From NCBI RefSeq assembly GCF_024181585.1, contig NZ_CP054258.1:1302001-1366000 (forward strand): DNA of 64,000 nucleotides, written 5' to 3'. The stretch is from Treponema socranskii subsp. buccale (GTDB lineage: Bacteria; Spirochaetota; Spirochaetia; Treponematales; Treponemataceae). The notes beneath the pieces were generated by a model, which worked only from the letters and a program-made list of their open reading frames with translations, was not told the origin of the DNA and made no database searches. Positions 25,000 through 33,150 of the stretch are shown here, piece after piece. Each line of letters begins with the position of its first letter. The stretch's first letter is position 1. Position numbers and translations under genes: made by a program.

Positions 25000-25506
25000 A
25001 TGAAAAAATATATAACATTAATTTTGTTTCCGTATTTTGCAACAATAAATATATTCGCTTTTTTGTTTTCTGGTTATTTGTCGGAACTTCCGAATTTTCT
25101 CAATTTATTAATTTGTTTTTTCTTTCTCGCCGTAAACATAATAGAATTATTTTTTGCCGTAAAGTGCTTGATAAACATTGGAATAGAAACTTTTAACAAT
25201 AACTGTAATACCGATTTTATGAAAAATATACTTTATGTAAAATTTCTTCATATACCGGCTTATATTTTTATTTTTGTTCTTGGGTTTGCAATGCTTACCC
25301 TTCCGCTTGGTTTTATTATTACCATATGTTGTTTTATTGCAGACTGTTGGAGTATATTTTTTACAGGCTTGCCAATGACATTTACATTGATAGCAAAATA
25401 TAGACAAAAAGAAATCTCTAAAAAATTTACCGTTATACATAGTATTTTGGCATTCATTTTTTGCTTAGACATAATTGACGGTGTTTATTTGAATAGAAAG
25501 CTGTAG
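25000..25506 (+). CDS. Cassette-encoded integral membrane protein
   Basis: 168 residues with about four hydrophobic helices (residues 4-26, 32-55, 80-105 and 110-130) and a basic C-terminal region. The start at 25000 (MKKYITLILF) follows AGGA by 6 bases, right behind attC-like site 1. I recognise no family. The AT-rich codon use matches the other cassettes. Confidence 0.6.
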   Translation: MKKYITLILFPYFATINIFAFLFSGYLSELPNFLNLLICFFFLAVNIIELFFAVKCLINIGIETFNNNCNTDFMKNILYVKFLHIPAYIFIFVLGFAMLTLPLGFIITICCFIADCWSIFFTGLPMTFTLIAKYRQKEISKKFTVIHSILAFIFCLDIIDGVYLNRKL

Positions 25507-25583
25507 TACACGGCTTTACACTGTTTGGAAAAACTTTAATAATAGAAACGTAGCTTCTTAAAAAAGAATAGGAAATATTTTTG

Positions 25584-25648
25584 CGATAACAAAGGTTCAA
25601 AGCCGATACACGGACAAGCCGCGTGCGGTACAAGCAAATGTTATAGGC
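25584..25648 (+). other. attC-like site 2
   Basis: GATAACA at the left and TGTTATAGGC at the right, with an interior GC-rich hairpin around ACACGG and CCGCGTG. It closely resembles site 3 over the right half (GCGTGCGGTACAAGC). Confidence 0.7.
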
Positions 25649-25684
25649 GGACAGGTTGGAGGTCTGCTTGTTTGGATATAAAAA

Positions 25685-25840
25685 ATGAATAATGAAAATA
25701 ATTATAACGAACAGTATAGAGAATTTAAGATAAATACAATTCATTCATGGATTGTATTTGGATTATTAATAGATATAGGTTTAGTTTTAAAAAAAATCTT
25801 TAATATTGAAGTTTACTTTAAATCAACAAGGCAGCCATAG
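25685..25840 (+). CDS. Short cassette ORF, 51 residues
   Basis: Starts MNNENNYNEQYREFK shortly behind attC-like site 2 and contains one hydrophobic stretch (WIVFGLLIDIGLVL). It may be a small membrane protein or the front of a truncated gene. Its end runs into a leader resembling those that follow attC sites. Confidence 0.35.
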   Translation: MNNENNYNEQYREFKINTIHSWIVFGLLIDIGLVLKKIFNIEVYFKSTRQP

Positions 25841-25868
25841 AACACGACTTTGCGCCGCTGGGAGAAAA

Positions 25869-26225
25869 ATGATTGTATTAAAAATTTTTAGTGGATTGTG
25901 TGCAGTATACTTTTTTATTACACTTATTCGGAGTTTGATCTTATGGAGTAATAGATACAAAACTTTCATTGATTTTTGTCGTTTGGAAGGCGATGCAGAA
26001 ACTATGTCCTATATTGGGTATAAAGAATTTTATGGCGAAGAATACGGCTTACGAAAGTCTTATTCGCTTGGTGCGGCTCTAGAAAGGTTAAATTCGCAAT
26101 ACGAGAAAACCTGCAAAAAAGAGTATTTTGAATATGGTGAATATATCCGCATAAATAGATATAAAAGCATCTTATATGTAATTGTAATTTTTCTATGTAG
26201 TATTGTTGTAACTGTACAGATGTAA
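25869..26225 (+). CDS. Cassette-encoded two-helix membrane protein
   Basis: 118 residues. An N-terminal helix (MIVLKIFSGLCAVYFFITLI) and a C-terminal helix (SILYVIVIFLCSIVVTV) flank a charged loop rich in Tyr and Glu. GGGAG lies 5 bases before the ATG. The preceding 28 bp resemble a post-attC leader, so this may once have been an independent cassette fused to the short ORF before it. No family recognised. Confidence 0.55.
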   Translation: MIVLKIFSGLCAVYFFITLIRSLILWSNRYKTFIDFCRLEGDAETMSYIGYKEFYGEEYGLRKSYSLGAALERLNSQYEKTCKKEYFEYGEYIRINRYKSILYVIVIFLCSIVVTVQM

Positions 26226-26256
26226 TAAATTAAAAATTAAAACACAAAATACCGTT

Positions 26257-26307
26257 TTTATAACCGACACGCGGTCAAGCCGCGTGCGGTACAAGCTAAT
26301 GTTAGGC
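26257..26307 (+). other. attC-like site 3 (left arm decayed)
   Basis: A strong stem ACACGCGG/CCGCGTGC around TCAAG, followed by ACAAGCTAAT and the canonical core GTTAGGC. The left arm is shortened compared with sites 2 and 4, so the site may be defective. Confidence 0.65.
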
Positions 26308-26340
26308 GGACACCCGTACCGGGGCGCTTATGGAGAAAAA

Positions 26341-26571
26341 ATGAAAAAGTTCTTTTCAGTATTTTTTATTTTCAGTAATTTCTTTTTTTGTTTTGCCGAA
26401 GACTTTCATCATAAATATATATTTTATAAATTTGAACACGAAATAAGATTATCAAAAAAGAAATCCTTTGTTTTCGAATACAATTATTTCTATAATAAAA
26501 ATGGTGATTTAATTGAAATTGTAGATAATCAAAATAACAGAAAAGTATTTAAATATAAGAAAAAAAAATAA
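26341..26571 (+). CDS. Exported cassette protein, frame broken at an A9 tract
   Basis: 76 residues starting MKKFFSVFFIFSNFFFCFA (signal peptide) with GGAG upstream. The frame ends directly after a run of nine A at the KYKKKK terminus. If the run were eight A, the frame would continue to 26764 and add about 64 residues (NNRIIQERLIQKQGE, later FYNNKGQVIREEL). That segment repeats the motif FYNKNGDLIEIVDN present before the break, so the two halves clearly belong together. Either a contingency locus, a pseudogene or a sequencing error. Confidence 0.6.
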   Translation: MKKFFSVFFIFSNFFFCFAEDFHHKYIFYKFEHEIRLSKKKSFVFEYNYFYNKNGDLIEIVDNQNNRKVFKYKKKK

Positions 26572-26775
26572 CCGTATAATTCAAGAACGACTAATTCAGA
26601 AGCAAGGTGAGACAAAAGATATTCGATATACAAAAAATATCTTTTATAATAACAAAGGCCAAGTTATAAGGGAAGAGCTCAATGAAAAGATTGATCGTAT
26701 AACTTTGTCTGAATTTTTTAATAATCAAAATTATATAAAAATAATAATTTATGATTATTTATGAATATATAAAAA

Positions 26776-26846
26776 TACATAACAAAGTTTTGAAGCTCGA
26801 CAATGCATGTCTTCACTTGCGTTGCGGGGTAAAACAATGTTATGGC
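26776..26846 (+). other. attC-like site 4
   Basis: The clearest of the four: CATAACA at the left matches TGTTATG at the right, and the next arms GTTTT and AAAAC also pair. The centre has imperfect stems. The right core is GTTATGGC, followed 37 bp later by the next start codon. Confidence 0.78.
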
Positions 26847-26882
26847 GCGACAGCTCTCCGGCTTGCTTGGTAAGAGGAAAAA

Positions 26883-27479
26883 ATGAAAAAAACAAGTATT
26901 TTGCTTTTGATGGTTTTTATATTTCTTTTTCAACACTTGTCAGCTCAAAATTATATCACAGCAGGTTTAAATATTGATTTCGGTTTTAATTGTAATGAAG
27001 AAGTTATTAACGAAATCGGTATAATAATTCCAAAACCGGCCATGTATGTAGGATTTAATATCTTTAAGGAAGATACTAAAATCGGATTCCATTTTGACGG
27101 AAGTATAATTTTTTCACACAACGAAAAAGAATTATGTTTAGGATTTGCTTCATTGCTTGCACCTTCTTTTCTTTTACGCTTGGGAGAAGAAAGCGGTTTC
27201 ATAATTTCACCCGGATTTTCATTCGGTTTCCTTCTTGGGGGATCCTCACATGAAGAGACGAATATAAAAAGCACAATTGGTCTGGCTTATGTAGGAATAG
27301 GAAGTAATATTATATATTTTTTTAAGTCCGGATTCAGCATTGGCCTTAATTTAAATTATTACCCGTTAATGTTTGTGCATCATTCCAGTAAAGAAAATAA
27401 TATGTCAAAAAAATTTGAAAAAATAGAGAATAGTTTTTCAATCGGAATAACTATAGCTTATACAGATTGGTTTAAATAA
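26883..27479 (+). CDS. Cassette-encoded outer-membrane beta-barrel-like protein
   Basis: 198 residues with a signal peptide (MKKTSILLLMVFIFLFQHLSAQ). The mature part has alternating glycine/aromatic strands (ITAGLNIDFGFN, SGFIISPGFSFGFLLGG, GIGSNIIYFF) ending in a strand SIGITIAYTDWFK, typical of small porin-like or OmpW-like barrels. AGAGGA lies 7 bases before the ATG, behind attC-like site 4. It is the last gene of the AT-rich array. Confidence 0.62.
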   Translation: MKKTSILLLMVFIFLFQHLSAQNYITAGLNIDFGFNCNEEVINEIGIIIPKPAMYVGFNIFKEDTKIGFHFDGSIIFSHNEKELCLGFASLLAPSFLLRLGEESGFIISPGFSFGFLLGGSSHEETNIKSTIGLAYVGIGSNIIYFFKSGFSIGLNLNYYPLMFVHHSSKENNMSKKFEKIENSFSIGITIAYTDWFK

Positions 27480-27901
27480 TGATTCATATCAACAGGAGAG
27501 GTTTGCGATTTCTGCGCGAGGAACTTCGCGCTCCGCGCTCGTTAAATGCACGGCACAGATGCCGTGTTGATACAACGCAAAATGCGGTAGTTCGGAATAC
27601 ACGGATGTATCCCGAACGGACACTGCTTGGATTTGCTCTTTTAAGTCGGAAGGCGAAAAACGCTAGACGCGTTTTTCTTTTATCCGTGCGGAGGTTTTTA
27701 TACCTCATCCTTTCGGATGTAATAAAAGGTATGAAAGCCGACTGCAATTCCTTATGAGGACACACAGTACGACATTTACGGCGCGCTGTGTGATAGGAGA
27801 CGCTCGCGATTTCTCCGCACTGCTCGGATTTGCCTCTGATAAGTCGGAAGTCGAAAAACGTCTGCAGCGTTTTTCTTTTATAGGAGACGCTCGCGATTTC
27901 T

Positions 27902-28087
27902 GCGCGGGGAACTTCGCGCTCCGCGCTCGTTGCAAGTCGCGCGGGGAACTTCGTGCTCCGCGCTCGTTGCAAGTGGCGCGGGGAACTTCGCGCTCCGCGC
28001 TCGTTGCAAGTGGCGCGGGGAACTTCGCGCTAACGCGCTCGTTGCAAGTGGCGCGGGGAACTTCGCGCTAACGCGCTCGTTGCAAGT
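27902..28087. repeat. Five tandem copies of a 37-38 bp GC-rich unit
   Basis: Units at 27902, 27938, 27975, 28012 and 28050 share GCGGGGAACTTCGCGCT and end in CGCTCGTTGCAAGT; two have CTAACGCG in place of CTCCGCG. Single diverged copies occur at about 27513 and at 34096-34125. There are no unique spacers between copies, so this is not a CRISPR. Confidence 0.9.
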
Positions 28088-28202
28088 CCCGCACTGCTCG
28101 AAATCGCTCTGATTAAGTCGGAAGTTGAAAAACGGCTCGGCCGTTTTTCTTTTGTAGGAGACGCTCGCGATTTCTCCGCACTGCTCGAAATCGCTCGCTC
28201 TT

Positions 28203-28226
28203 GCCCGGAGGGGGACTTGAATCCCT
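28203..28226 (-). repeat. Fragment resembling the tRNA-Leu 3' end
   Basis: TGCCCGGAGGGGGACTTGAA followed by a T instead of C and then CCC matches the 3' acceptor and T-arm of the intact tRNA-Leu at 28489-28513. It could be an attachment-site duplicate left by an integrative element. Confidence 0.6.
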
Positions 28227-28488
28227 TCGGGTACGTACTTCCTATACGTCCCCTTCGGGACGCCTGCGCTCGCTTCCGGCGGCATCCCTGCCGCCGGAAA
28301 GTCGTGAGGTGAAAAACGCTGATGCGTTTTTCGTTTATCAACACGCTCATAAATCCTGCGCACTGCTCGGGTTTATGAGCTCTTCCTCGCACCTGCTCGG
28401 CGCTCGCTTCGTGGTTCAAGTCCCAAACAATATTTATTGATTGCGATTAATGTGTTAAGAAGTTATTTTTTTCTGAAATATGCGAATA

Positions 28489-28572
28489 TGCCCGGAGGGG
28501 GACTTGAACCCCCATGAGCGTAGGCTCACTAGCACCTGAAGCTAGCGTGTCTGCCAATTCCACCATCCGGGC
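28489..28572 (-). tRNA. tRNA-Leu (anticodon CAG)
   Basis: A class II tRNA of 84 nt on the minus strand: acceptor GCCCGGA/TCCGGGC with discriminator A, D-arm with GGTGGAATTGGCAGAC, anticodon stem CTAGC/GCTAG with anticodon CAG (codon CUG), a variable arm TGAGCC..GCTCA and T-arm GGTTCAAGTCC. It marks the end of the accessory region on this side. Confidence 0.94.
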
Positions 28573-28662
28573 GACGTTCCGCTATAATAACAAAATATCG
28601 GCACCACGTCAATTCATTTGTACGCGGTTAACATTGTGCGGGCGTATGCTTTTCGGCAACAT

Positions 28663-29914
28663 CTACAGCTCTTCAGATTCGTCCTTCGTACGCCATTTGA
28701 GCATCTCCCATTTTTTGACGGTTTTCGCTTTTTCAAACGCGGTTTTCAGATTTTCCGGCGATGAAAAATTTTTACAGTTTCCTTCCGTTTTGCCGGGAAC
28801 TTCGCCGTATACATAACACTGAGCTTTGCTATATACAAGATCGGAACGCGTCGGCAGATTGTTAAACAGTGTCGTAAACGCGTGCGCGTCGAGTCGATTA
28901 TACGAGCAATCCAACTTGCTCAATGCGTTTAGATTTTGTACGTTGAGCGAAGAAAGCTGATTGGCGCTGCACGTTAAATTCTCCAAAGCAGGAAACCCTT
29001 GAATATCGAGTGAAGCAAGCCGATTGTCGGAACAGTCCAACGATTGCAAAGCTTTTAAATCATGTACTTTCAATGACAAAAGCAGATTCTTACTGCACAC
29101 TAAATCCGTTAAAGCGTTTAAGCTTCGTACGTCGAGCGAAGTCAATTTATTATCGGCGCATCCGAGAACCTGCAGTTCGGCTGAACTGCTCGTATTGAGC
29201 GAAGAGATCTTATTATTGCCGCAATACAGCTCTTTCAAAACGGGAAGCTCTTGTATATCAAGCGAAGTAAGTTGGTTATAAGTGCAATAAAGTTTTTCTA
29301 AAGCGCGCGAGCCCCGCACATTAAGCGAAGTGAGTTGATTATGGCTGCAGCCGAGTTCTTTTAAATTTATCAAGCCGCTCGCATCGAGCGAAGTAAGCCG
29401 ATTGGCACTGCAGCCGAGATCTTCTAAAGCGGTTAAGCCGTGTACGTCGAGCGAATCGAGTGAATTTATGCTGCAGCTCAATTTTTGCAGAGCCTTTAAA
29501 CTTTGCACATCGAGTGAAGTCAGCTTGTTACCGAAGCAGTCGAGATCTTTTAAAGCGGTCAGTCCGTGCACATCGAGCGAAGTCAGCTCGTTGCCGGCGC
29601 AGTCAAGTTTTTGTAAGGCGGGTACACCTTGTACGTTGAGCGCTGTCAAATCATTGTTTGCACAAGTCAGTTCGATAATATTACCTTTGAGGATAAGCTT
29701 CGTACCGGTTTGGATTAAAGGGATGCTTGTTGGCGCGCCGCTTTCGATCCACCTGTCTGTCGCGCTTTACGATTAATGAAACTCCTCCGTCGATTTTTTC
29801 AGCCTCGTATTCGGAGCTGTCCGGCGCATCGGTACAGGCGATAAGCATACAGATGACGGACAATAAAACGGCGCCCAATCCCGCTGTTACAATTTTCTTT
29901 ACTGTGCTTTTCAT
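28663..29914 (-). pseudogene. TpLRR-family lipoprotein, frameshifted
   Basis: The N-terminal part (from 29914, MKSTVKKIVTAG) has a signal peptide and a lipobox ending LIAC. The reading frame then switches near 29765: the continuation SATDRWIESGAPTSIPLIQTG and all repeats are in another frame, open to 28663. Removing one A from GTAAAGC would join them to a lipoprotein of ~415 residues. The repeat region has 12 consecutive 21-residue leucine-rich units of the treponemal LTSLDVxGLxALxxLxCxxN type. In relatives such proteins serve in adhesion. It could be a true pseudogene, a switchable gene or a sequencing error; the repeats themselves remain undamaged. Confidence 0.75.
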
Positions 29915-29951
29915 ATATTCCTTCAAAATATTTTATTATATTTTTACGTAG

Positions 29952-31772
29952 CTAATTTTCCTTTTGCTCTCGTCCGAGCGCGGCGATCTTTTGCAGCGTC
30001 TGCCCCGCGTATGCTCTCACTTTCGGGTCGTACTGCGGGTAGAGGAGGCGGGCGAGTATGTCTTTGCCGTGCCGGTAAAAAGCGGGTCGTCCCATAAAGC
30101 GGCATATCGAAAAGACGGTGTCGCACAGGATTTGCAAAAGCCGCGTATTTTGAGAAGGAATCGAGCGGAACGCTTTGTCGAGCGAATCGAGCATGCTGCC
30201 CGCGGGATCGTACGCGCATTCTCCGGCCTGTGCGATGAGTGTGGGCAAATGCACGCCGATCCCTTCGGCTTCGATGAGGCGCGCGATGATTTCGCTTTCG
30301 GTGCTTGTCCCGTAGCGGGAAAGCTGTTTAAACATTGCATCGGTACCGGCGACGTCTTCGATAAAAACCGAACGCTTTGTGCGGGTAGTCGTCTGCGCGC
30401 TTGCACGCGCCGAACGGTAAGCTTCGCATGCGCTTTTCAATTCCGATGCCCACGCTTTTTCGAGCTGACCGTACATACCGCTCTCGAGCGCCGCTCTTCG
30501 TTCGGTTCCGGTCAATCCCGTATCGAGCTTTCCTTCGATTTCATACATATTGTAGAGCGGAATTTCCGTTGTAAAAAAAGCATTGTAATTTCCGCGTTCC
30601 TGTCTTTGCAGCTGTCCGCCTCCGACGTTCTGTACGACGCGGAAACCCGCGATCGTCCACGATTTTTTGCACATGATGAGGTAGCCGCTTTCGGTATACA
30701 GAAGATAATTCCACGGATCGGACGAGCCGTTCATTGCGGGCAGGCGCACGTTCCACACGGCGCCCTCGCGTTCGGTACAAAAGACCGCGTCGTTCGTGTC
30801 CGCGAAGGCCATGCCGCGCAAAAAAGGCTTGACGTATGAAATGCGCAAAACGTCGATGCCCGGAACGCGGTAATGCGTTGACGCTTTTCCGTCGGACAAT
30901 TTATAAAACGTGACGACGGCATCTTCTCCTGCCGCCTGCACAAGCGCGGCTCTCGTCGACGAATAGGGGATAAAAAAACCGCCGTCGTTTGCGGGAAGCG
31001 TAGGGGAGCCTTCCGTTCGGGAAAGCGCCCACTTCGTCGTCGTTTTGTTTTTATCGTCGAGCGCGCAAAGCCCCGCATCCCCCGATTTCAGCGTAACGAG
31101 GATGCCGCCTTGAGGGGACGAAACGCAGGACGCGACGATTCCGGTAAAGGCGAACTTTTCGATGATTTCCCCGAACGGCGATATGCGCAGCGCCGCCGTT
31201 TTTCCGTTATCGGGTTTTACGAGCAGGACGACGATGCTCCCGTCGGGGAGTTCCTGTATTGCCTGCATATCTTGCTCTTCGGTTCGGATGTGCCATTTGC
31301 ATACGCCCTTGATTCCGTAGCACGCGATATCGGTTTTTCCGCGTACGAAGATGCGCGCATCGCGCCCGATAAACGGAGCACCTGCAAGCGTAAAGGGCAC
31401 GCGAGCCGACCACAGCGGAAGTCCTTCGGGATTTAAAAGCGTAAGCGTATTGCCGCGAAAAACGGTCAGCAAAAAATCGCCGTCAAGAACGGTGAGGTAG
31501 GGCGCGATTCTGCCTCCGAGTTCCTTTTGCCAGAGGACGGTACCGTCGTCAGAAGCGGCGTACACCGTGCGTCCGTCGGTGAGGACTGCAAAACCGTAGG
31601 ACGTTGCCTGCGGAGGGGCGATGATTTTTCCGTTGAGCGTAAGCGACCAGTTCGGCTCTTCGGTCGCAAAATTGCGCCGAGCAGCCGTATCGGTTTGCGA
31701 AAAAAGCGCATTTCCGGCTGAAAATATTAAAAAGATTGTTAAGTTGTATAAAAATTTAGACGTTTTTTGCAT
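29952..31772 (-). CDS. Exported PQQ-like beta-propeller protein with helical C-terminal domain
   Basis: 606 residues beginning with a signal peptide (MQKTSKFLYNLTIFLIFSAGNALF, then SQ). Residues ~35-370 contain repeated blades of the PQQ/WD type (TVYAASDDGTVLWQKELGG, LLNPEGLPLWSARV, GKTDIACYGIKGVCKW). The C-terminal ~170 residues are helical and resemble HEAT-like repeats (MLDSLDKAFRSIP, KVRAYAGQTLQKIAAL). Probably a periplasmic scaffold or assembly factor. Its stop lies near the LRR gene and its start is 10 bp from the end of the methyltransferase gene, so the three may be co-transcribed. Confidence 0.72.
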   Translation of the reverse strand: MQKTSKFLYNLTIFLIFSAGNALFSQTDTAARRNFATEEPNWSLTLNGKIIAPPQATSYGFAVLTDGRTVYAASDDGTVLWQKELGGRIAPYLTVLDGDFLLTVFRGNTLTLLNPEGLPLWSARVPFTLAGAPFIGRDARIFVRGKTDIACYGIKGVCKWHIRTEEQDMQAIQELPDGSIVVLLVKPDNGKTAALRISPFGEIIEKFAFTGIVASCVSSPQGGILVTLKSGDAGLCALDDKNKTTTKWALSRTEGSPTLPANDGGFFIPYSSTRAALVQAAGEDAVVTFYKLSDGKASTHYRVPGIDVLRISYVKPFLRGMAFADTNDAVFCTEREGAVWNVRLPAMNGSSDPWNYLLYTESGYLIMCKKSWTIAGFRVVQNVGGGQLQRQERGNYNAFFTTEIPLYNMYEIEGKLDTGLTGTERRAALESGMYGQLEKAWASELKSACEAYRSARASAQTTTRTKRSVFIEDVAGTDAMFKQLSRYGTSTESEIIARLIEAEGIGVHLPTLIAQAGECAYDPAGSMLDSLDKAFRSIPSQNTRLLQILCDTVFSICRFMGRPAFYRHGKDILARLLYPQYDPKVRAYAGQTLQKIAALGREQKEN

Positions 31773-31782
31773 TCTGTCTACC

Positions 31783-33021
31783 TTATTTCATTCGTTTTTC
31801 AAAGATTGCCAAGCTTTCGATATGGCACGTATTCGGATAAAAATCGAGCAGCGAAAGAGAGGCGAGGCGGTAGCCCGAACGGATGAGTTTTGCCGCATCC
31901 CGCGCGTGCGTTGCGGGATCGCACGAAAGAGAACGTATGTGCGGAATACCGCTTTTGCAAAGCCACTCGCACACTTCTTTTTCCATCCCGCTCCTCGGCG
32001 GATCCGCGACGGCGTCGTCGAAAAGCGGTGCCGTTTTTGCAAAAGCGCGTACCCATGCCGCGCCGCTTACGCCAAAACTCGCGTGATTTTTTCCCGCCAT
32101 ATTCTGTTCGGCAAAAACGAGGGCATCGCGGTTGTGTTCGACGAGCGTTACGTGTTCGAAAGTATCCGCAAGAAACACGGAAAAGGTACCGCATCCCGCA
32201 TACAAATCGAGCGCGTTTTTGCCCGAAAGAGAGGTGCATACCTTTTCGATTGCGCGCTCAAGCACGTCCGTATTCGATTGAAAAAATCCTCTCACGTCAA
32301 AGCCGATTTCTTTTCCGCCGATCGCGATTTTTACCGCCGTATCGGGAGACGAGAGCGTTCCCGAAAAGCGCTTCGGAGGCGTTTTGATTTTTTTTCCGTG
32401 CGTGCTTTGCGCGGACTTTGCCGCTTCATCGATTTCCGTATGACTGGGGCATTCCGCCGAAACGATTTTTTTACCGTTCGCCTCCGCCGATCCTACGACC
32501 TTTTTATCCCCGAATATGCGGAGGAGACCGTGCGGACGATTTTCGAAAGCAGTTTCGGAAAACCACGCGTTCACTTCATCCGTTGCGACGGCGCATCGCG
32601 TTACGGGCACGATCGATTTTCCGTCGCGTGCGACAAGCCCGCCGTCGTGCAGCAAAAACCGCGCGCGATAGCCCGAACTTTTTCCCGCAATCACATCGAT
32701 TTCCGGTATATCGATTCCCGAGCGCGAAAAGCAGTCGGCGAGCACCGATTTTCGAAGCGAGAGCTGGTATGCATCGTCTATATGCATCATATTGCAGCCA
32801 CCGCAGATTCCGTAATATGCACACGCGGGGATCTGTCTGTGAGGCGAAGGCGCGCAAACGCTCACGATCCGCGCTTTATCGTAATCGCGTTTTGAAGAGA
32901 TGATTTCGATGTCGAGCGTTTCGCCCGGAATCGCATACGGGATAAAAACCGTTTTTCCGTTTACCCGCGCAATGCAGTCGCCTCCGAACGTAAGCTTTTC
33001 CGCCGTAACGGTTATAGACAT
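31783..33021 (-). CDS. TrmA/RlmD-type SAM-dependent RNA uracil-C5 methyltransferase
   Basis: 412 residues of the RNA m5U methyltransferase class. An N-terminal TRAM domain binds RNA (LTFGGDCIARVNGKTVFIP), and a 4Fe-4S site follows (CAYYGICGGCNMMH plus CAV further on). The SAM motif is ALDLYAGCGTFSVFLA, then DPPRSGME, and the nucleophilic cysteine lies in LSCDPATHARD. Target is probably 23S rRNA (RlmC/RlmD-like) or tRNA U54; the iron-sulfur site favours rRNA. The ATG is preceded closely by TATACT-like sequence with no Shine-Dalgarno. Confidence 0.88.
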   Translation of the reverse strand: MSITVTAEKLTFGGDCIARVNGKTVFIPYAIPGETLDIEIISSKRDYDKARIVSVCAPSPHRQIPACAYYGICGGCNMMHIDDAYQLSLRKSVLADCFSRSGIDIPEIDVIAGKSSGYRARFLLHDGGLVARDGKSIVPVTRCAVATDEVNAWFSETAFENRPHGLLRIFGDKKVVGSAEANGKKIVSAECPSHTEIDEAAKSAQSTHGKKIKTPPKRFSGTLSSPDTAVKIAIGGKEIGFDVRGFFQSNTDVLERAIEKVCTSLSGKNALDLYAGCGTFSVFLADTFEHVTLVEHNRDALVFAEQNMAGKNHASFGVSGAAWVRAFAKTAPLFDDAVADPPRSGMEKEVCEWLCKSGIPHIRSLSCDPATHARDAAKLIRSGYRLASLSLLDFYPNTCHIESLAIFEKRMK

Positions 33022-33115
33022 AGTATATAATGATAGCGCGAAACGCAGCCCTTTTCAACGAGGCGAAAGGGTCGTATCGGCAGCCGAAAACGCACTCGGT
33101 TTTCAAAAGCGCTCT

Positions 33116-33144
33116 TTTCACCTCATACCGCATTCCGTTATAAT
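33116..33144 (+). promoter_or_regulatory. Promoter of the lipase-like gene, leaderless geometry
   Basis: TTTCAC (33116-33121), 17-bp spacer, TATAAT (33139-33144), then exactly 6 bases to the ATG at 33151. Confidence 0.65.
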
Positions 33145-33150
33145 AGCCTT

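Larger units (their letters stand above)
23915..27479 (+). mobile_element. Integron gene-cassette array without integrase
   Basis: Five or six AT-rich plus-strand orphan genes are separated by four imperfect palindromes, each ending in a GTTAnGC-like core followed closely by a Shine-Dalgarno and ATG. This is the layout of integron cassettes with attC sites. No integrase gene is present in the window, so it is an integrase-less cluster, or the end of a longer array broken by rearrangement. Treponema denticola is known to carry a chromosomal integron, so the presence of such cassettes in a relative is plausible. Confidence 0.7.
27480..28488. repeat. GC-rich mosaic of short repeats and terminator-like hairpins
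   Basis: No convincing gene. Three repeat modules are shuffled here. Module A (GGAGACGCTCGCGATTTCT) is at 27796, 27881 and 28158, with a variant at 27494. Module B is ACTGCTCG..., AAGTCGGAAG, then a terminator-like hairpin GAAAAACG..CGTTTTTC with a T-rich tail, at about 27654, 27852 and 28127; a fourth hairpin of the same kind lies at about 28311. Module C is a tandem GC-rich unit at 27902-28087. A strong hairpin of GCCGCCGGAA type lies at 28274-28299, and a tRNA-Leu 3'-end-like piece at about 28203. Overlapping minus-strand frames exist but look like translated repeats. Confidence 0.75.

Noticed and set aside
27902-28087. CRISPR array
   Set aside because: The five repeats are contiguous; there are no unique spacers and no cas genes anywhere in the window.
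27484-28419. Overlapping minus-strand coding regions of 76-162 residues
   Set aside because: They are translations of the repeat modules, lack Shine-Dalgarno sites, overlap in several frames and contain the terminator hairpins.
31621-32895. Plus-strand open frame of 424 codons opposite the RNA methyltransferase
   Set aside because: Antisense shadow of two real minus-strand genes.
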